Origin: Frondihabitans australicus
Lineage (GTDB): Bacteria; Actinomycetota; Actinomycetes; Actinomycetales; Microbacteriaceae
Length of the DNA stretch: 64,000 nucleotides
Direction: 5' to 3'
Assembly: GCF_003634555.1 (NCBI RefSeq)
Contig: NZ_RBKS01000001.1
Location: 992,001 to 1,056,000, forward strand
Below are positions 18,017 through 27,656 of this stretch, piece after piece (the first letter of the stretch is position 1; the number at the start of each line of letters is the position of its first letter). A program made the translations under genes and the position numbers. The notes beneath the pieces were generated by a model. That model was not told where the DNA came from. It did not search any database and was given only the letters and a program-made list of their open reading frames with translations.

Positions 18017-19077
18017 ACGGGCTCGTGTGGCAGCCGCTCCTGCCGGTGTGGCTGATCGTCGTCGTCGCAGTGGCGGGGGTGGGGTTCGCCGCCTGGCGCG
18101 CTGTCGCCGAGCGCTCCAGCCGACGGATGATGCTGGCGTGGGTCCGTCGCGGGCTCATCGTGGCGCTGATGCTCGTCGTCGTCGCCCGCCCCGGCATCCC
18201 CGGCGGCTCGTCGCAGGCGTCGGTCGCCGAGCTCAACGTCTACTTCGTCGTCGACACGACGTCGAGCTCCGTCGCGCAGGACTGGGACGGCGACAAGCCG
18301 CGCCTCGACGGCATGCGAAGCGACATCGAGCGCATCACCGACGACCTGGCCGGTGCCCGCTTCTCGCTGATCACGTTCGACAGCTCGGCGCAGCTCCGGG
18401 TGCCGCTGACCTCCGACTCGTCCGCCCTCGTCACGGCCGTCAAGGCCATGCGGCAGGAGATCACGAAATACTCGCACGGCTCGTCGATCAGCGAGGCGAA
18501 CTCGCTGCTGGCGTCGACGCTCGCCTCCGCTCATCGCTCCCACCCGCAGCGCGCGAACGTCGTCTACTACCTCGGCGACGGCGAGCAGACGATCTCTTCG
18601 GCTCCCGGATCCTTCTCGGCGGCACACGCCAACACCGACGGCGGGGGAGTCCTCGGCTACGGCACGAGCCAGGGCGGACGCATGCGGACGTTCGACGGCT
18701 ACGGCGACGAGTACTCCACCAAGTCGTACATCAAAGACACGACGAAACCCGGCGACCCCGACGCGATCTCGCACATCGACCCGGCGAACCTCCGCACGAT
18801 CGCCGCCCAGCTCGGCGTGCCGTACCTCCACCGCGAGGCCGGAGCATCGCTGGCATCGGTCGTCGACCCCGCCAAGCGCGGCCACATCGTGAGTGAGGCG
18901 GGGCGGACGGCGTCGATGCTCGACCTGTACTGGGTTCCCGCGATCCTGGTGTTCCTGCTGCTGTTCGTCGAGATCGCCGTGGTGGCCAGAGCGCTCGGCG
19001 AGGTACGCTCGCCGCGACGCTCGGCGGGCCCCGGCCCGGGCCCGCGTCGTCCGCAGACGAGGGGAGCAGCGCGATGA
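18013..19077 (+). CDS. vWA domain membrane protein (BatB-like, modified MIDAS)
   Basis: 354 residues from a GTG overlapping the previous stop. Two N-terminal transmembrane helices and one C-terminal helix (WVPAILVFLLLFVEIAVVARAL) frame a vWA domain. The first MIDAS strand reads YFVVDTTSSSV, that is DxTxS rather than DxSxS at about residues 81-85. The FSLITFDSSAQL and VVYYLGDGEQT strands are retained. It is the typical second vWA partner of MoxR operons. Its C-terminal tail is Pro/Arg/Gly-rich. The following gene starts with an ATGA overlap. Confidence 0.85.
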   Translation: MNGLVWQPLLPVWLIVVVAVAGVGFAAWRAVAERSSRRMMLAWVRRGLIVALMLVVVARPGIPGGSSQASVAELNVYFVVDTTSSSVAQDWDGDKPRLDGMRSDIERITDDLAGARFSLITFDSSAQLRVPLTSDSSALVTAVKAMRQEITKYSHGSSISEANSLLASTLASAHRSHPQRANVVYYLGDGEQTISSAPGSFSAAHANTDGGGVLGYGTSQGGRMRTFDGYGDEYSTKSYIKDTTKPGDPDAISHIDPANLRTIAAQLGVPYLHREAGASLASVVDPAKRGHIVSEAGRTASMLDLYWVPAILVFLLLFVEIAVVARALGEVRSPRRSAGPGPGPRRPQTRGAAR

Positions 19078-20045
19078 CCGCCACGCTGCCCGAGGTGGCG
19101 CCTCCGCCGCGGCCCGAGCACATCCCCGACCTCGACGAGGCCAGGGCGCAGGATCCCGCACTCGTCGCCCACCAACGCGCCTGGCGCCGCCGAGTCCTCC
19201 TCGCCTCCGCGCCCGTGATCGTCGTGGTGCTGCTCGTGGCCCTCAAGCTGCTGAGCCTGCCGGCACTCGCCCTCACCTCGCAGGCGACCTACGCCGGCCG
19301 CGCCTACGACACCAGCGTCGGGGCGGCCGACGGGCTCTCGATCGCCAACCTGTTCGAGCCGTGGGTGCAGCACTTCGACCGCGGTGCCGGCCTGGCCAGG
19401 ATCGGCTTGTTGACCGACGCCCGCACCGAGCTCGAGTCGTCGCTGGCCCTCGTGCCGAAGAGCGACACGGGCGCTGCCTGCATGGTGCGCACCGACCTCC
19501 TCCTCGTCGTCGAGGAGCAGGGCGACAGTGCTGTGCGCGACCAGCAGTACGACCAGGCCGAGGCGTACTACAAGCACGCGCTGTCGCTCTACGACGGCGC
19601 CACGCAGGGCTGCTTCCGCGACCCCGACACGAATGCGACGCCGAAGACGAAGAAGCCGCCGCAGGACGCCCGGAACCGCCTGCTGCAGAAGCAGAAGCAG
19701 GCCCAGCAACAGCAGCAGGGCCAGAACGGCCAGGGTCAGGGGCAGGGATCGCAGGGGCAGCAGAACGGCCAGGGCCAGGGCTCGCAGGGGCAGGGTTCGC
19801 AGGGCGGCGGCTCAGGCTCCGGCCAGAACCCGCAGGGTCAGAGCGGCCAGGGGCAGGGCCAGGGCGGTCAGAGCCAGGGCCAGGGCTCAGGATCAGGGGG
19901 TTCCGGCTCCGGAGGCTCGTCCGGCAACGACCCCCTGCAGCAGCTCCAGCAGCAGGACGGCCAGGCGCAGCAGCAACAGCAGCAGGACCAGAACCGCCAG
20001 AGGCAGTTCGACCAGCAGCAGTCCGGCACCTCCAAGCCCTGGTGA
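19074..20045 (+). CDS. TPR-like membrane protein with Gln/Gly-rich tail (BatC/BatE-like position)
   Basis: 323 residues. After a ~40-residue cytoplasmic start, one hydrophobic segment (about residues 43-62) anchors the protein. A helical region with GLLTDARTELESSLALVPKSDTGAACMVRTDLLLVVEEQGD and QYDQAEAYYKHALSLY looks like degenerate tetratricopeptide repeats. From about residue 205 the chain is a low-complexity Gln/Gly/Ser tail with repeated QGQG and QGSQG blocks, ending in a poly-Gln-rich segment. Its place after two vWA genes corresponds to the TPR component of Bat operons. Confidence 0.78.
   Translation: MTATLPEVAPPPRPEHIPDLDEARAQDPALVAHQRAWRRRVLLASAPVIVVVLLVALKLLSLPALALTSQATYAGRAYDTSVGAADGLSIANLFEPWVQHFDRGAGLARIGLLTDARTELESSLALVPKSDTGAACMVRTDLLLVVEEQGDSAVRDQQYDQAEAYYKHALSLYDGATQGCFRDPDTNATPKTKKPPQDARNRLLQKQKQAQQQQQGQNGQGQGQGSQGQQNGQGQGSQGQGSQGGGSGSGQNPQGQSGQGQGQGGQSQGQGSGSGGSGSGGSSGNDPLQQLQQQDGQAQQQQQQDQNRQRQFDQQQSGTSKPW
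19690..20010 (+). repeat. Low-complexity CAG/GGC-rich coding repeat
   Basis: The 3' third of the TPR-like gene is built from irregular repeats of CAGGGCCAGGGC-like units encoding Gln and Gly. It is interrupted by GGCTCAGGATC-type words. It is coding but should be slippage-prone. Confidence 0.7.
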
Positions 20046-20080
20046 CCTCGCCGCGGGCGGGGCGCGCGACGCCCGGCCGG

Positions 20081-20086
20081 TAGGGT
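20081..20086 (+). promoter_or_regulatory. -10 element (TAGGGT) of proS, leaderless type
   Basis: TAGGGT ends 7 bases before the GTG at 20093, with no ribosome-binding sequence. Confidence 0.55.
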
Positions 20087-20092
20087 TGTGGC

Positions 20093-21844
20093 GTGTCCAC
20101 GCGCCTCTCCCAGCTCTTCGTCCGCACCCTCCGAGAAGACCCCTCCGACGCCGAGGTGACTAGCCACCGGCTGCTCGTGCGCGCCGGCTACATCCGCCGT
20201 CAGGCGCCGGGCGTGTTCGCGTGGCTCCCGCTGGGCCTGCGGGTCAAGGCGAAGATCGAGGGGATCATCCGCGACGAGATGGCCCGCGCCGGCGCTCAGG
20301 AGGTCCACTTCCCGGCGCTCCTGCCCCGCGAGCCCTACGAGGCGACCGGTCGCTGGACCGAGTACGGCGACGGCATGTTCCGCCTGAAGGACCGCAAGGA
20401 CGCCGACTACCTCCTGGCGCCCACCCATGAGGAGCCCTTCACCCTCCTCGTGAAAGACCTCTACTCGTCGTACAAGGACCTCCCGGTCACGCTGTACCAG
20501 ATCCAGGACAAGTACCGCGACGAGGCACGGCCTCGCGCCGGCCTCCTCCGCGGCCGCGAGTTCACGATGAAGGACGCCTACTCGTTCGACTCGTCCGACG
20601 AGGGCCTCGACCGCAGCTACCAGGCGCAGCGCGACGCCTACGAGCGCATCTTCACCCGGCTCGGCCTGCCCTACGTGATCGTCAAGGCCGACGCCGGCGC
20701 GATGGGCGGCTCGAAGAGCGAGGAGTTCCTGCACCCCACCGAGGTCGGCGAGGACACCTTCGTGCGCTCCGCCGGCGGCTACGCGGCCAACGTCGAGGCG
20801 TTCACGACGATCGTCCCCGACGAGATCCCGCTCGAGGGCCTGGCCCCGGCGACCGAGCTCGCACCGCACGACACCCCGACGATCGACACTCTCGTCGCGT
20901 ACCTGAACGAGGTGGCGCCGCGGGCGGACCGCCCGTGGGCGGGCTCCGACACGCTGAAGAACGTCATCCTGGCTCTCACGCACCTCGACGGCACGCGCGA
21001 GATCGTGGCCGTCGGGCTCCCCGGCGACCGCGAGGTCGACATGAAGCGCGTCGAGGTCGCCTTCTACCCGGCCGAGGTCGAGCCCGCCACCGATGCCGAC
21101 TTCGCCAAGAACAAGGGGCTCGTCAAGGGCTATATCGGCCCGCGGGCGCTCGGATCCGAGAGCTTCACCGGCATCCGCTACTACGTCGACCCCCGCATCG
21201 TCTCGGGCTCCGCCTGGGCCACAGGAGCCGACGCCCAGGGCGTCCACGTCACGAACCTCGTCATGGGCCGCGACTTCACCGCCGACGGAGTGCTCGAGGT
21301 CGCGCAGGTCCGCGAGGGCGACCCCGCGCCCGACGGCTCCGGCCCCATCGAGACGGCGCGCGGCATGGAGATCGGGCACGTGTTCCAGCTCGGGCGCAAG
21401 TACGCCGAGATCCTGGGCCTCAAGGTGCTCGACGAGAACGGCAAGCAGGTCACGGTGACCATGGGCTCGTACGGCATCGGTGTCACGCGCATCCTGGCCG
21501 TCATCGCCGAGTCGAACAACGACGAGAAGGGCCTCGTCTGGCCCGAGAACGTCTCGCCGTTCGACGTCCACGTCGTCGCCACGGGCAAGGACCAGGTGGT
21601 CTACGACGTCGCCGAGAAGCTCGTCGCCGACCTCGAGGCGAAGCGTCTCGACGTGCTCTTCGACGATCGCCCGAAGGTGTCGCCCGGCGTGAAGTTCGGC
21701 GACGCCGAGCTCCTGGGCGTCCCGAAGATCGTCGTCGTCGGCCGCAGCGCGGGCGAGGGCGTCGTCGAGCTCTGGGACCGCCGCACGGGCGAGCGCACTC
21801 CGGTGCCGGTGGCCGAGGCGGTCGCGGCCCTCGTGAACGGGTAG
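20093..21844 (+). CDS. proS: Prolyl-tRNA synthetase (bacterial type)
   Basis: 583 residues. The class II catalytic core shows motif 1 around [39 protein letters not shown], the proline-site [14 protein letters not shown] and motif 2 [26 protein letters not shown]. The bacterial insertion (editing-like) domain lies between about residues 225 and 400. Motif 3 is [20 protein letters not shown], and an anticodon-binding domain closes the protein. The GTG start is supported by the -10 placement. It is followed 63 bases later by nusA. Confidence 0.97.
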   Translation: MSTRLSQLFVRTLREDPSDAEVTSHRLLVRAGYIRRQAPGVFAWLPLGLRVKAKIEGIIRDEMARAGAQEVHFPALLPREPYEATGRWTEYGDGMFRLKDRKDADYLLAPTHEEPFTLLVKDLYSSYKDLPVTLYQIQDKYRDEARPRAGLLRGREFTMKDAYSFDSSDEGLDRSYQAQRDAYERIFTRLGLPYVIVKADAGAMGGSKSEEFLHPTEVGEDTFVRSAGGYAANVEAFTTIVPDEIPLEGLAPATELAPHDTPTIDTLVAYLNEVAPRADRPWAGSDTLKNVILALTHLDGTREIVAVGLPGDREVDMKRVEVAFYPAEVEPATDADFAKNKGLVKGYIGPRALGSESFTGIRYYVDPRIVSGSAWATGADAQGVHVTNLVMGRDFTADGVLEVAQVREGDPAPDGSGPIETARGMEIGHVFQLGRKYAEILGLKVLDENGKQVTVTMGSYGIGVTRILAVIAESNNDEKGLVWPENVSPFDVHVVATGKDQVVYDVAEKLVADLEAKRLDVLFDDRPKVSPGVKFGDAELLGVPKIVVVGRSAGEGVVELWDRRTGERTPVPVAEAVAALVNG

Positions 21845-21907
21845 AATGGACGCCGCCGTTCCGGCGTCTTCGGCGCGGCATCATTTCTGAATAGGGAGGC
21901 CCCTCGC

Positions 21908-22912
21908 ATGGACATCGATCTTTCTGTCTTGAGACTGATGGAACGCGAGCGTGAGATCCCGTTCGACGAGCTCGTCGAGATCATCGAGCAGGCCATCCTC
22001 ACCGCCTATCTGAAGACCCTGCCCGGCGAGGGCGTGCACGAGTCGCACCCCGACCGCGCCTCGGCCCGGGTCGAGCTCGACCGCAAGACCGGCCACGTGT
22101 CGGTGTACTCGATCGAGCGCGACGAGGACGGCGAGGTCGTTGGCGAGGCCGTCGAGACGCCCGACGACTTCGGCCGCATCGCCGCGTTCGCGGCGAAGCA
22201 GGTCATCAACCAGCGCTTGCGCGACATCGGCGACGACAAGGTGCTCGGCCAGTTCAAGGGCCGCGAGGGCGAGATCGTCGCCGGCGTGATCCAGCAGGGT
22301 CCGAACCCGCGCATGGTGCACGTCGACCTCGGATCGTTCGAGGCGATCCTCCCGCCGGAAGAGCAGGTGCCCGGCGAGACCTACGCGCACGGCCAGCGCA
22401 TCCGGGTCTACGTGACGAGCGTGTCGAAGGGTCTCAAGGGGCCGTCGGTCACCGTGTCGCGCACGCACCCGTCGCTCGTTCGCAAGCTCTTCGCCCTCGA
22501 GGTGCCTGAGATCGCCTCCGGCGTCGTCGAGATCGTCTCGCTTGCCCGCGAGGCCGGCCACCGCACCAAGATCGCCGTGCGCGCCACCGAGCCCGGCGTC
22601 AACGCCAAGGGCGCCTGCATCGGCGAGCTCGGGCAGCGTGTCCGCGCGGTCACGGCCGAGCTCAACAACGAGAAGATCGACATCGTCGACTACTCGCCCG
22701 ACCTCCCGACGTTCGTCGCCAGCGCGCTGTCGCCGGCGAAGGTGTCGAGTGCGTTCGTCATCGACGCCTCGACGAAGGCGGTCCGTGCTCTCGTACCCGA
22801 CTACCAGCTGTCGCTGGCCATCGGCAAAGAGGGCCAGAACGCCCGCCTCGCGGCGAAGCTCACGGGCGCCAGGATCGACATCCAGCCCGACTCGATCCTC
22901 GAGGACGACTGA
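21908..22912 (+). CDS. nusA: Transcription termination/antitermination factor NusA
   Basis: 334 residues: an N-terminal RNA-polymerase-binding domain (MDIDLSVLRLMEREREIPFDELVEIIEQA), an S1 domain near residues 115-185, and two KH domains (HRTKIAVRATEPGVNAKGACIGELGQRVRAV, then PDYQLSLAIGKEGQNARLAAKLTGARIDI). There is no acidic C-terminal extension, as is usual for actinobacteria. The ATG follows a strong AGGGAGG ribosome-binding sequence at 21893-21899. The usual upstream partner rimP is absent; proS is the direct neighbour. Confidence 0.97.
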   Translation: MDIDLSVLRLMEREREIPFDELVEIIEQAILTAYLKTLPGEGVHESHPDRASARVELDRKTGHVSVYSIERDEDGEVVGEAVETPDDFGRIAAFAAKQVINQRLRDIGDDKVLGQFKGREGEIVAGVIQQGPNPRMVHVDLGSFEAILPPEEQVPGETYAHGQRIRVYVTSVSKGLKGPSVTVSRTHPSLVRKLFALEVPEIASGVVEIVSLAREAGHRTKIAVRATEPGVNAKGACIGELGQRVRAVTAELNNEKIDIVDYSPDLPTFVASALSPAKVSSAFVIDASTKAVRALVPDYQLSLAIGKEGQNARLAAKLTGARIDIQPDSILEDD

Positions 22913-22933
22913 TCCTGCGACCCAGGGGGTAAG

Positions 22934-23215
22934 ATGGTTCCCGTCAGAACGTGCATCGGCTCCCGATCACGTGCCCCCCGGTCCTCACTTCTGAGGGTCG
23001 TCGCCCGAGATGGTCGAGTCGTGGTCGACACGACTGCGAGCATGCCGGGCCGGGGCGCTTGGTTGAGTCCGACGCTCGAGGCCTACGAGACGGCCGTGAA
23101 ACGCAAGGCTTTTCGCCGTGCGCTGCGGCTCGACTCCGAGCCCGACACCAGCGAGGTCCGCCGGTACCTGGTCGAGAGATCGGGTGGCGAGGGCCTCGAA
23201 CACCCCCTCCCGTGA
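22934..23215 (+). CDS. ylxR: YlxR-family RNA-binding protein (DUF448)
   Basis: 93 residues beginning MVPVRTCIGSRSRAPRSSLLRVVARDG, the DUF448 signature, with PGRGAWLSPTLEAYETAVKRKAFRRALR near the middle. In most relatives the signature reads CxGCR; here the second cysteine is Ser (CIGSR). Firmicute YlxR (RnpM) modulates RNase P; function here is by family only. It lies between nusA and infB as in nearly all bacteria. A GTG-rich upstream gap of 21 bases contains a GGGGG-type ribosome-binding sequence. Confidence 0.92.
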   Translation: MVPVRTCIGSRSRAPRSSLLRVVARDGRVVVDTTASMPGRGAWLSPTLEAYETAVKRKAFRRALRLDSEPDTSEVRRYLVERSGGEGLEHPLP

Positions 23216-23385
23216 GCACCATTTCACGACATCGCTCTGCCCCGCGCGCATCCAGGTCCGAGGCGGAACCACGAGAACAGGCTGAACGGCTTATGGACAA
23301 CTAATGAGCGGCTCGAAATGAGTTCCGTCCACAACTGAAGGCCTCCCCTGATTTCGGGTGGAGGCCCGAGACAGGAGAATAATTC
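23216..23385 (+). promoter_or_regulatory. infB leader region with stem-loop
   Basis: The 170-base gap before infB holds no standard gene. It contains a three-codon ORF (ATG GAC AAC TAA, 23293-23304), two imperfect copies of a GTCCACAACT/GGACAACT word at about 23296 and 23326, and a stem-loop with arms GGCCTCC 23340-23346 and GGAGGCC 23360-23366. An ACAGGAG ribosome-binding sequence follows just before the infB GTG. The stem-loop could be an attenuator, a processing site or a structural leader; the sequence does not decide. Confidence 0.5.
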
Positions 23386-26154
23386 GTGGCTAAACCACGC
23401 GTACACGAGATCGCCAGCGAGCTCGGTATCGAAAGCAAGATCGCCCTCGAGAAGCTGAAGGAGATGGGCGAGTTCGTCAAGGGCCCGTCCTCCAGCATCG
23501 AGCCCCCGGTCGCCCGCAAGCTTCGCGCTGCGTTCGCCGACCAGGCGTCGAAGACCCCGGCGCCCGCCAAGGCGACGTCGGCAGCGGCCCCGTCGTCCAG
23601 CGCTCCGCGCCCCGGCGCTCCGCGTCCCGCGGCGGCGTCGTCGAGCGCTCCCACGCCCGGCCCGCGTCCGGCCACGCCGTCGCCCGCGACGCCGGCTGAG
23701 AGCGCCGCGCCCGTGTCGCCGGAGACCGCTCCCGCGGCTCCTGCGCCCGCCGCTCCGATGACCGTCGCCGAGCGCCAGGCCCAGGCCGAGGCCGCTCGCA
23801 AGGAGGGCAAGCCTTCCGCGTCGTCGACGGCGGCTCCGGGCGCACCTCGCCCCGGCGGGCCCCGCCCCGGCGCTCCGCGCCCCGGCAACAACCCCTACTC
23901 GTCGAACCAGGGCATGGGACGACCCACTGCTCCGCGTCCGGGCGGCGCCGGCGCTGCCGGTCCTCGCCCCGGCGGCGCGGCCGGCCCGCGCCCGCAGGCT
24001 CCTCGTCCGGGTGCCCCGCGTCCCGGCGCACCTCGCCCCGGCGCCCCGCGCCCTAACAGCTTCGGCACGCGTCCCGCGGGCTCGGGCGGTCGCCCCGGTG
24101 GCGGCGGCGGATTCCAGCGTCCCGGCGGTGCCCCCGGTGCCGCGGGTGGCTTCCAGCGTCCCGGCTTCGGCGCTCCGCGTCCTGCCGGCGGCGGCGGTCG
24201 CGGTCGCGGCCCGGGCGGTGGCACCGCAGGTGCCTTCGGTCGCGGTGGCGGCAAGAGCAAGGCGCGCAAGTCGAAGCGGACGAAGAGGGCCGAATTCGAG
24301 ATGCGTCAGGCGCCGTCGCTTGGCGGCGTCAGCGTTCCGCGCGGCGACGGCTCGACCATCGTCCGTCTGCGTCGCGGCGCGTCGATCTCCGACTTCGCCG
24401 ACAAGATCGACGCCAGCCCCGGCAACCTCGTGACCGTGCTGTTCCATCTCGGTGAGATGGCCACGGCGACCGAGTCGCTCGACGAGGCGACCTTCGAGGT
24501 GCTCGGCGAAGAGCTCGGCTACAAGATCCAGATCGTGTCGCCGGAGGACGAAGACAAGGAGCTCCTCGAGGGCTTCGACATCGACCTCGACCAGGAGCTC
24601 GAGGACGAGGACGACTCGGTGCTCGAGATCCGTCCGCCCGTCGTCACCGTCATGGGTCACGTCGACCACGGCAAGACGCGCCTCCTCGACGCCATCCGCA
24701 ACGCGAACGTCGTCGCGGGCGAGGCCGGCGGCATCACGCAGCACATCGGTGCCTACCAGGTGTGGACGCCCCACGAGGGCGTCGAGCGCGCCATCACCTT
24801 CATCGACACACCGGGTCACGAGGCGTTCACCGCCATGCGTGCCCGTGGTGCGCAGGTGACCGACATCGCGATCCTGGTCGTCGCGGCCGACGACGGCATC
24901 ATGCCGCAGACGGTCGAGGCGCTGAACCACGCCCAGGCGGCCAACGTGCCGATCGTGGTCGCGGTCAACAAGATCGACAAGGAGGGTGCGAACCCGGCCA
25001 AGGTGCGTCAGCAGCTGACCGAGTACGGCCTCGTCGCCGAGGAGTACGGCGGAGACGTCATGTTCGTCGACGTGTCTGCGCGCAACAACCAGAACATCGA
25101 CAGGCTCCTGGAAGCGGTGCTCCTCACGGCGGACGCCGGGCTCGACCTGCGTGCGAACCCCGACAAGGACGCCCGCGGTGTCGCCATCGAGGCGCGACTC
25201 GACAAGGGTCGCGGCGCCGTGGCCACCGTGCTCATCCAGTCGGGCACGCTGCGCGTCGGCGACGCGATCGTCGCCGGCACGGCGTACGGCCGAGTCCGCG
25301 CGATGATGGACGAGAACGGCGAGCTGGTCGAAGAGGCCTTCCCGTCGCGTCCCGTCCAGGTGCAGGGCCTCTCGAGCGTTCCGCGAGCGGGCGACACCTT
25401 CCTCGTCACCGAGGAGGACCGCACCGCGCGTCAGATCGCCGAGAAGCGCGAGGCCGTCGAGCGCAACGCCCAGCTGGCCAAGGCCCGCAAGCGCATCTCG
25501 CTCGAGGACTTCACCCGTGCACTCGAAGAGGGCAAGGTCGAAGCGCTCAACATCATCATCAAGGGTGATGTCTCGGGTGCCGTCGAGGCCCTGGAGGAGT
25601 CGCTGCTCAAGATCGAGGTGGACGACAGCGTGCAGCTGCGCATCATCCACCGCGGTGTGGGTGCCGTCACCGAGAGCGACGTCAACCTCGCCACGGTCGA
25701 CAACGCGGTCATCATCGGCTTCAACGTCCGACCCGACACGAAGGCGCGCGAGCGCGCCGCTCGCGAGGGCGTCGACATCCGGTTCTACTCGGTCATCTAC
25801 TCGGCGATCGAGGACATCGAGCAGTCCCTCAAGGGCATGCTCAAGCCGGAGTTCGAAGAGGTCCAGTCGGGCGTGGCGGAGATCCGCGAGATCTTCCGCT
25901 CGTCGAAGGTCGGCAACATCGCCGGTGTCATCGTGCGATCGGGAACGATCACGCGCAACGCCAAGGCGCGGGTCATCCGCGACGGCGTGGTGCTGGCCGA
26001 CGGCCTGGCGATCGAGTCGCTGCGTCGCTTCAAGGACGACGTCACCGAGGTGCGCACGGACTTCGAGGCCGGTATCGGTCTCGGCAAGTTCAACGACATC
26101 CAGGTAGGCGACGAGATCGAGACCATCGAGATGGTCGAGAAGCCGCGGGCCTAG
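23386..26154 (+). CDS. infB: Translation initiation factor IF-2
   Basis: 922 residues. The short N-terminal IF2_N domain ([35 protein letters not shown]) is followed by a ~270-residue Pro/Ala/Gly/Arg linker with many RPGAPRPG units. A second IF2_N-like domain and then the GTPase domain follow. G1 is [10 protein letters not shown] at about residues 422-431, G3 is [10 protein letters not shown] and G4 is VAVNKIDK near 528. Domains II-IV close the protein. IF-2 recruits initiator tRNA to the 30S subunit. The long linker is typical of high-GC actinobacteria. Confidence 0.98.
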   Translation: MAKPRVHEIASELGIESKIALEKLKEMGEFVKGPSSSIEPPVARKLRAAFADQASKTPAPAKATSAAAPSSSAPRPGAPRPAAASSSAPTPGPRPATPSPATPAESAAPVSPETAPAAPAPAAPMTVAERQAQAEAARKEGKPSASSTAAPGAPRPGGPRPGAPRPGNNPYSSNQGMGRPTAPRPGGAGAAGPRPGGAAGPRPQAPRPGAPRPGAPRPGAPRPNSFGTRPAGSGGRPGGGGGFQRPGGAPGAAGGFQRPGFGAPRPAGGGGRGRGPGGGTAGAFGRGGGKSKARKSKRTKRAEFEMRQAPSLGGVSVPRGDGSTIVRLRRGASISDFADKIDASPGNLVTVLFHLGEMATATESLDEATFEVLGEELGYKIQIVSPEDEDKELLEGFDIDLDQELEDEDDSVLEIRPPVVTVMGHVDHGKTRLLDAIRNANVVAGEAGGITQHIGAYQVWTPHEGVERAITFIDTPGHEAFTAMRARGAQVTDIAILVVAADDGIMPQTVEALNHAQAANVPIVVAVNKIDKEGANPAKVRQQLTEYGLVAEEYGGDVMFVDVSARNNQNIDRLLEAVLLTADAGLDLRANPDKDARGVAIEARLDKGRGAVATVLIQSGTLRVGDAIVAGTAYGRVRAMMDENGELVEEAFPSRPVQVQGLSSVPRAGDTFLVTEEDRTARQIAEKREAVERNAQLAKARKRISLEDFTRALEEGKVEALNIIIKGDVSGAVEALEESLLKIEVDDSVQLRIIHRGVGAVTESDVNLATVDNAVIIGFNVRPDTKARERAAREGVDIRFYSVIYSAIEDIEQSLKGMLKPEFEEVQSGVAEIREIFRSSKVGNIAGVIVRSGTITRNAKARVIRDGVVLADGLAIESLRRFKDDVTEVRTDFEAGIGLGKFNDIQVGDEIETIEMVEKPRA

Positions 26155-26169
26155 CCCCGGCACGGTCGA

Positions 26170-26201
26170 GGCCCGCAGGATCCCCTGGGATCCTGCGGGC
26201 C
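26170..26201 (+). terminator. Hairpin between infB and rbfA
   Basis: A perfect 14-bp inverted repeat (26170-26183 and 26188-26201) with a 4-base CCTG loop follows the infB stop by 15 bases. The downstream run is TTCCCCC rather than poly-T, so termination may be partial. rbfA begins 22 bases later with an AAAGGA ribosome-binding sequence and may be read through. Confidence 0.75.
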
Positions 26202-26223
26202 TTCCCCCACGAAAGGACACACC

Positions 26224-26733
26224 ATGGCCGACCCGCAGCGGGCCAGCAAGATGGCCGACAGGATCCAGCAGATCGTCGCCCGGCGCCTCGAGAAGGGCAT
26301 CAAAGACCCTCGCATCGGCTTTGTGACGATCACCGACGTGCGCGTCACGGGAGACCTGCAGCACGCGTCGATCTTCTACACGGTCTACGGCACCGACGAG
26401 GAGCGACGCGACACCGCAGCCGCCCTCAAGTCGGCGACCGGCATGTTCCGGACCGAGGTCGGCAAGAACATCACGGCGCGGCTCACCCCGTCGCTCGAGT
26501 TCATCCCCGACGGCATCCCCGAGAACGCGGCGACCATCGACAAGCTCCTGCAGGAGGCCCGTCAGCGGCACGTCGAGAGTCAAACCCTCGCTCAGTCGGC
26601 GCAGTACGCCGGCGACGCCGACCCGTACGTGAAGCCGCGCGAGGAAGCCGACGACGACGAGTGGGACGAGATCGACCCTCCGCGCGACGGTGCGTCCGGC
26701 GGCTCCGACGAGCCCGACGGCGGCACGCGCTAG
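26224..26733 (+). CDS. rbfA: 30S ribosome-binding factor A
   Basis: 169 residues. The RbfA fold is visible: RASKMADRIQQIVARRLEKGIKDPRIGFVTITDVRVTGDLQHASIFYTVYG, then LTPSLEFIPDGIPENAATIDKLLQEA. A ~45-residue acidic tail (EEADDDEWDEIDPP) is extra and common in actinobacteria. RbfA helps 16S rRNA maturation at low temperature. The gene follows infB and converges on mutY with 34 bases between. Confidence 0.95.
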   Translation: MADPQRASKMADRIQQIVARRLEKGIKDPRIGFVTITDVRVTGDLQHASIFYTVYGTDEERRDTAAALKSATGMFRTEVGKNITARLTPSLEFIPDGIPENAATIDKLLQEARQRHVESQTLAQSAQYAGDADPYVKPREEADDDEWDEIDPPRDGASGGSDEPDGGTR

Positions 26734-26767
26734 CTCTTCGCGCGCCGCGCACTGAGCGGGCCCGGGG

Positions 26768-27634
26768 TCAGTCGGGCAGGGTGTAGCCGTCGGGGGCGGC
26801 GACGGCGAGGCCGTCGGCCAGGAGCCCTCGCAGGGCGCGGTCACGCTGCTCCTGCTCGGGCCAGATCGCCTCGATCTCGGAGGCCGTGACGGGGATCTCA
26901 CTCCGGCGCAGCTCGCGCATGATCAGCCCGCGCACCTGGCGGTCCGAGCCCTCGAACCTCGCCTGGCGTCGCGCGGGCGGGCCGTCGTGCGCGGGTCGCC
27001 CGGCGAGCGCCCAGGCGCACTGCGACGCCAGCGGGCACTCGTCGCAGCGGGGAGTGCGGGCGACGCACACGAGCGCCCCGAGCTCCATGACCCCGGCGTT
27101 GGTGTCGTGGGCGAGCGCACGATCGGCGGGAAGCTCGCTCTCCATGAGCGGCAGGTCGCGCTTGGCATTGGCCGCCCACGGCTCCGCGACGCCCTCGACC
27201 GCACGCGCCAGCACCCGCCGGACGTTCGTGTCGACCACCGGGGTCCGCACCCCGTACGCGAAGGCCGCCACGGCCCGCGCCGTGTAGTCGCCCACCCCCG
27301 GCAGGGCGAGAAGGTCGTCGACGTCGCGAGGGACGACTCCGCCGTGCCGCTCGGTAATCGCGACCGCGCACGCGTGGAGGCGCAGGGCGCGGCGCGGGTA
27401 GCCGAGGCGGTCCCAGGCGCGGACGGCCTCGGAAGCGGGTGATGCGGCCAGGTCGGCGGGTGTCGGCCAGCGCTCGAGCCACTCGTCGAGCCTCGGGATG
27501 ACGCGTGCGACCGGCGTCTGCTGCAGCATGAACTCCGACACGAGGGTGCCCCAGGCGGAGAAGCCCTCGCGGCGCCAGGGGAGGTCGCGGCGGTTCGCGC
27601 GGTACCACTCGACGACGGCGGGCGAGATCGGCAC
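26768..27634 (-). CDS. mutY: A/G-specific adenine DNA glycosylase
   Basis: 288 residues. MutY removes adenine opposite 8-oxoguanine. The catalytic Glu is in SEFMLQQTPVARV, the helix-hairpin-helix is LPGVGDYTARAVAAFAYG, and the catalytic Asp is in PVVDTNVRRVLAR. The [4Fe-4S] ligands follow the C-x6-C-x2-C-x5-C spacing in CVARTPRCDECPLASQC. The C-terminal Nudix-like 8-oxoG recognition domain is short or absent, as in many actinobacteria. The GTG start at 27634 is set by a TAGGCT -10 seven bases upstream on the minus strand. Confidence 0.95.
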   Translation of the reverse strand: MPISPAVVEWYRANRRDLPWRREGFSAWGTLVSEFMLQQTPVARVIPRLDEWLERWPTPADLAASPASEAVRAWDRLGYPRRALRLHACAVAITERHGGVVPRDVDDLLALPGVGDYTARAVAAFAYGVRTPVVDTNVRRVLARAVEGVAEPWAANAKRDLPLMESELPADRALAHDTNAGVMELGALVCVARTPRCDECPLASQCAWALAGRPAHDGPPARRQARFEGSDRQVRGLIMRELRRSEIPVTASEIEAIWPEQEQRDRALRGLLADGLAVAAPDGYTLPD

Positions 27635-27640
27635 CCGACG

Positions 27641-27650
27641 AGCCTACGCT
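27641..27650. promoter_or_regulatory. Overlapping divergent -10 elements for mutY and the 27657 gene
   Basis: The 10-base sequence AGCCTACGCT contains TAGGCT on the minus strand (27641-27646) and TACGCT on the plus strand (27645-27650), sharing the central TA. Each ends exactly 7 bases from its start codon (GTG at 27634, ATG at 27657). Two leaderless, mutually exclusive transcripts are predicted from one decamer. Confidence 0.6.
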
Positions 27651-27656
27651 GGAGCC

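Noticed and set aside
23224-26901. A 1225-codon minus-strand frame opposite infB
   Set aside because: It is antisense to a clear IF-2 gene, shows no domain and has the low-complexity composition of an antisense shadow.
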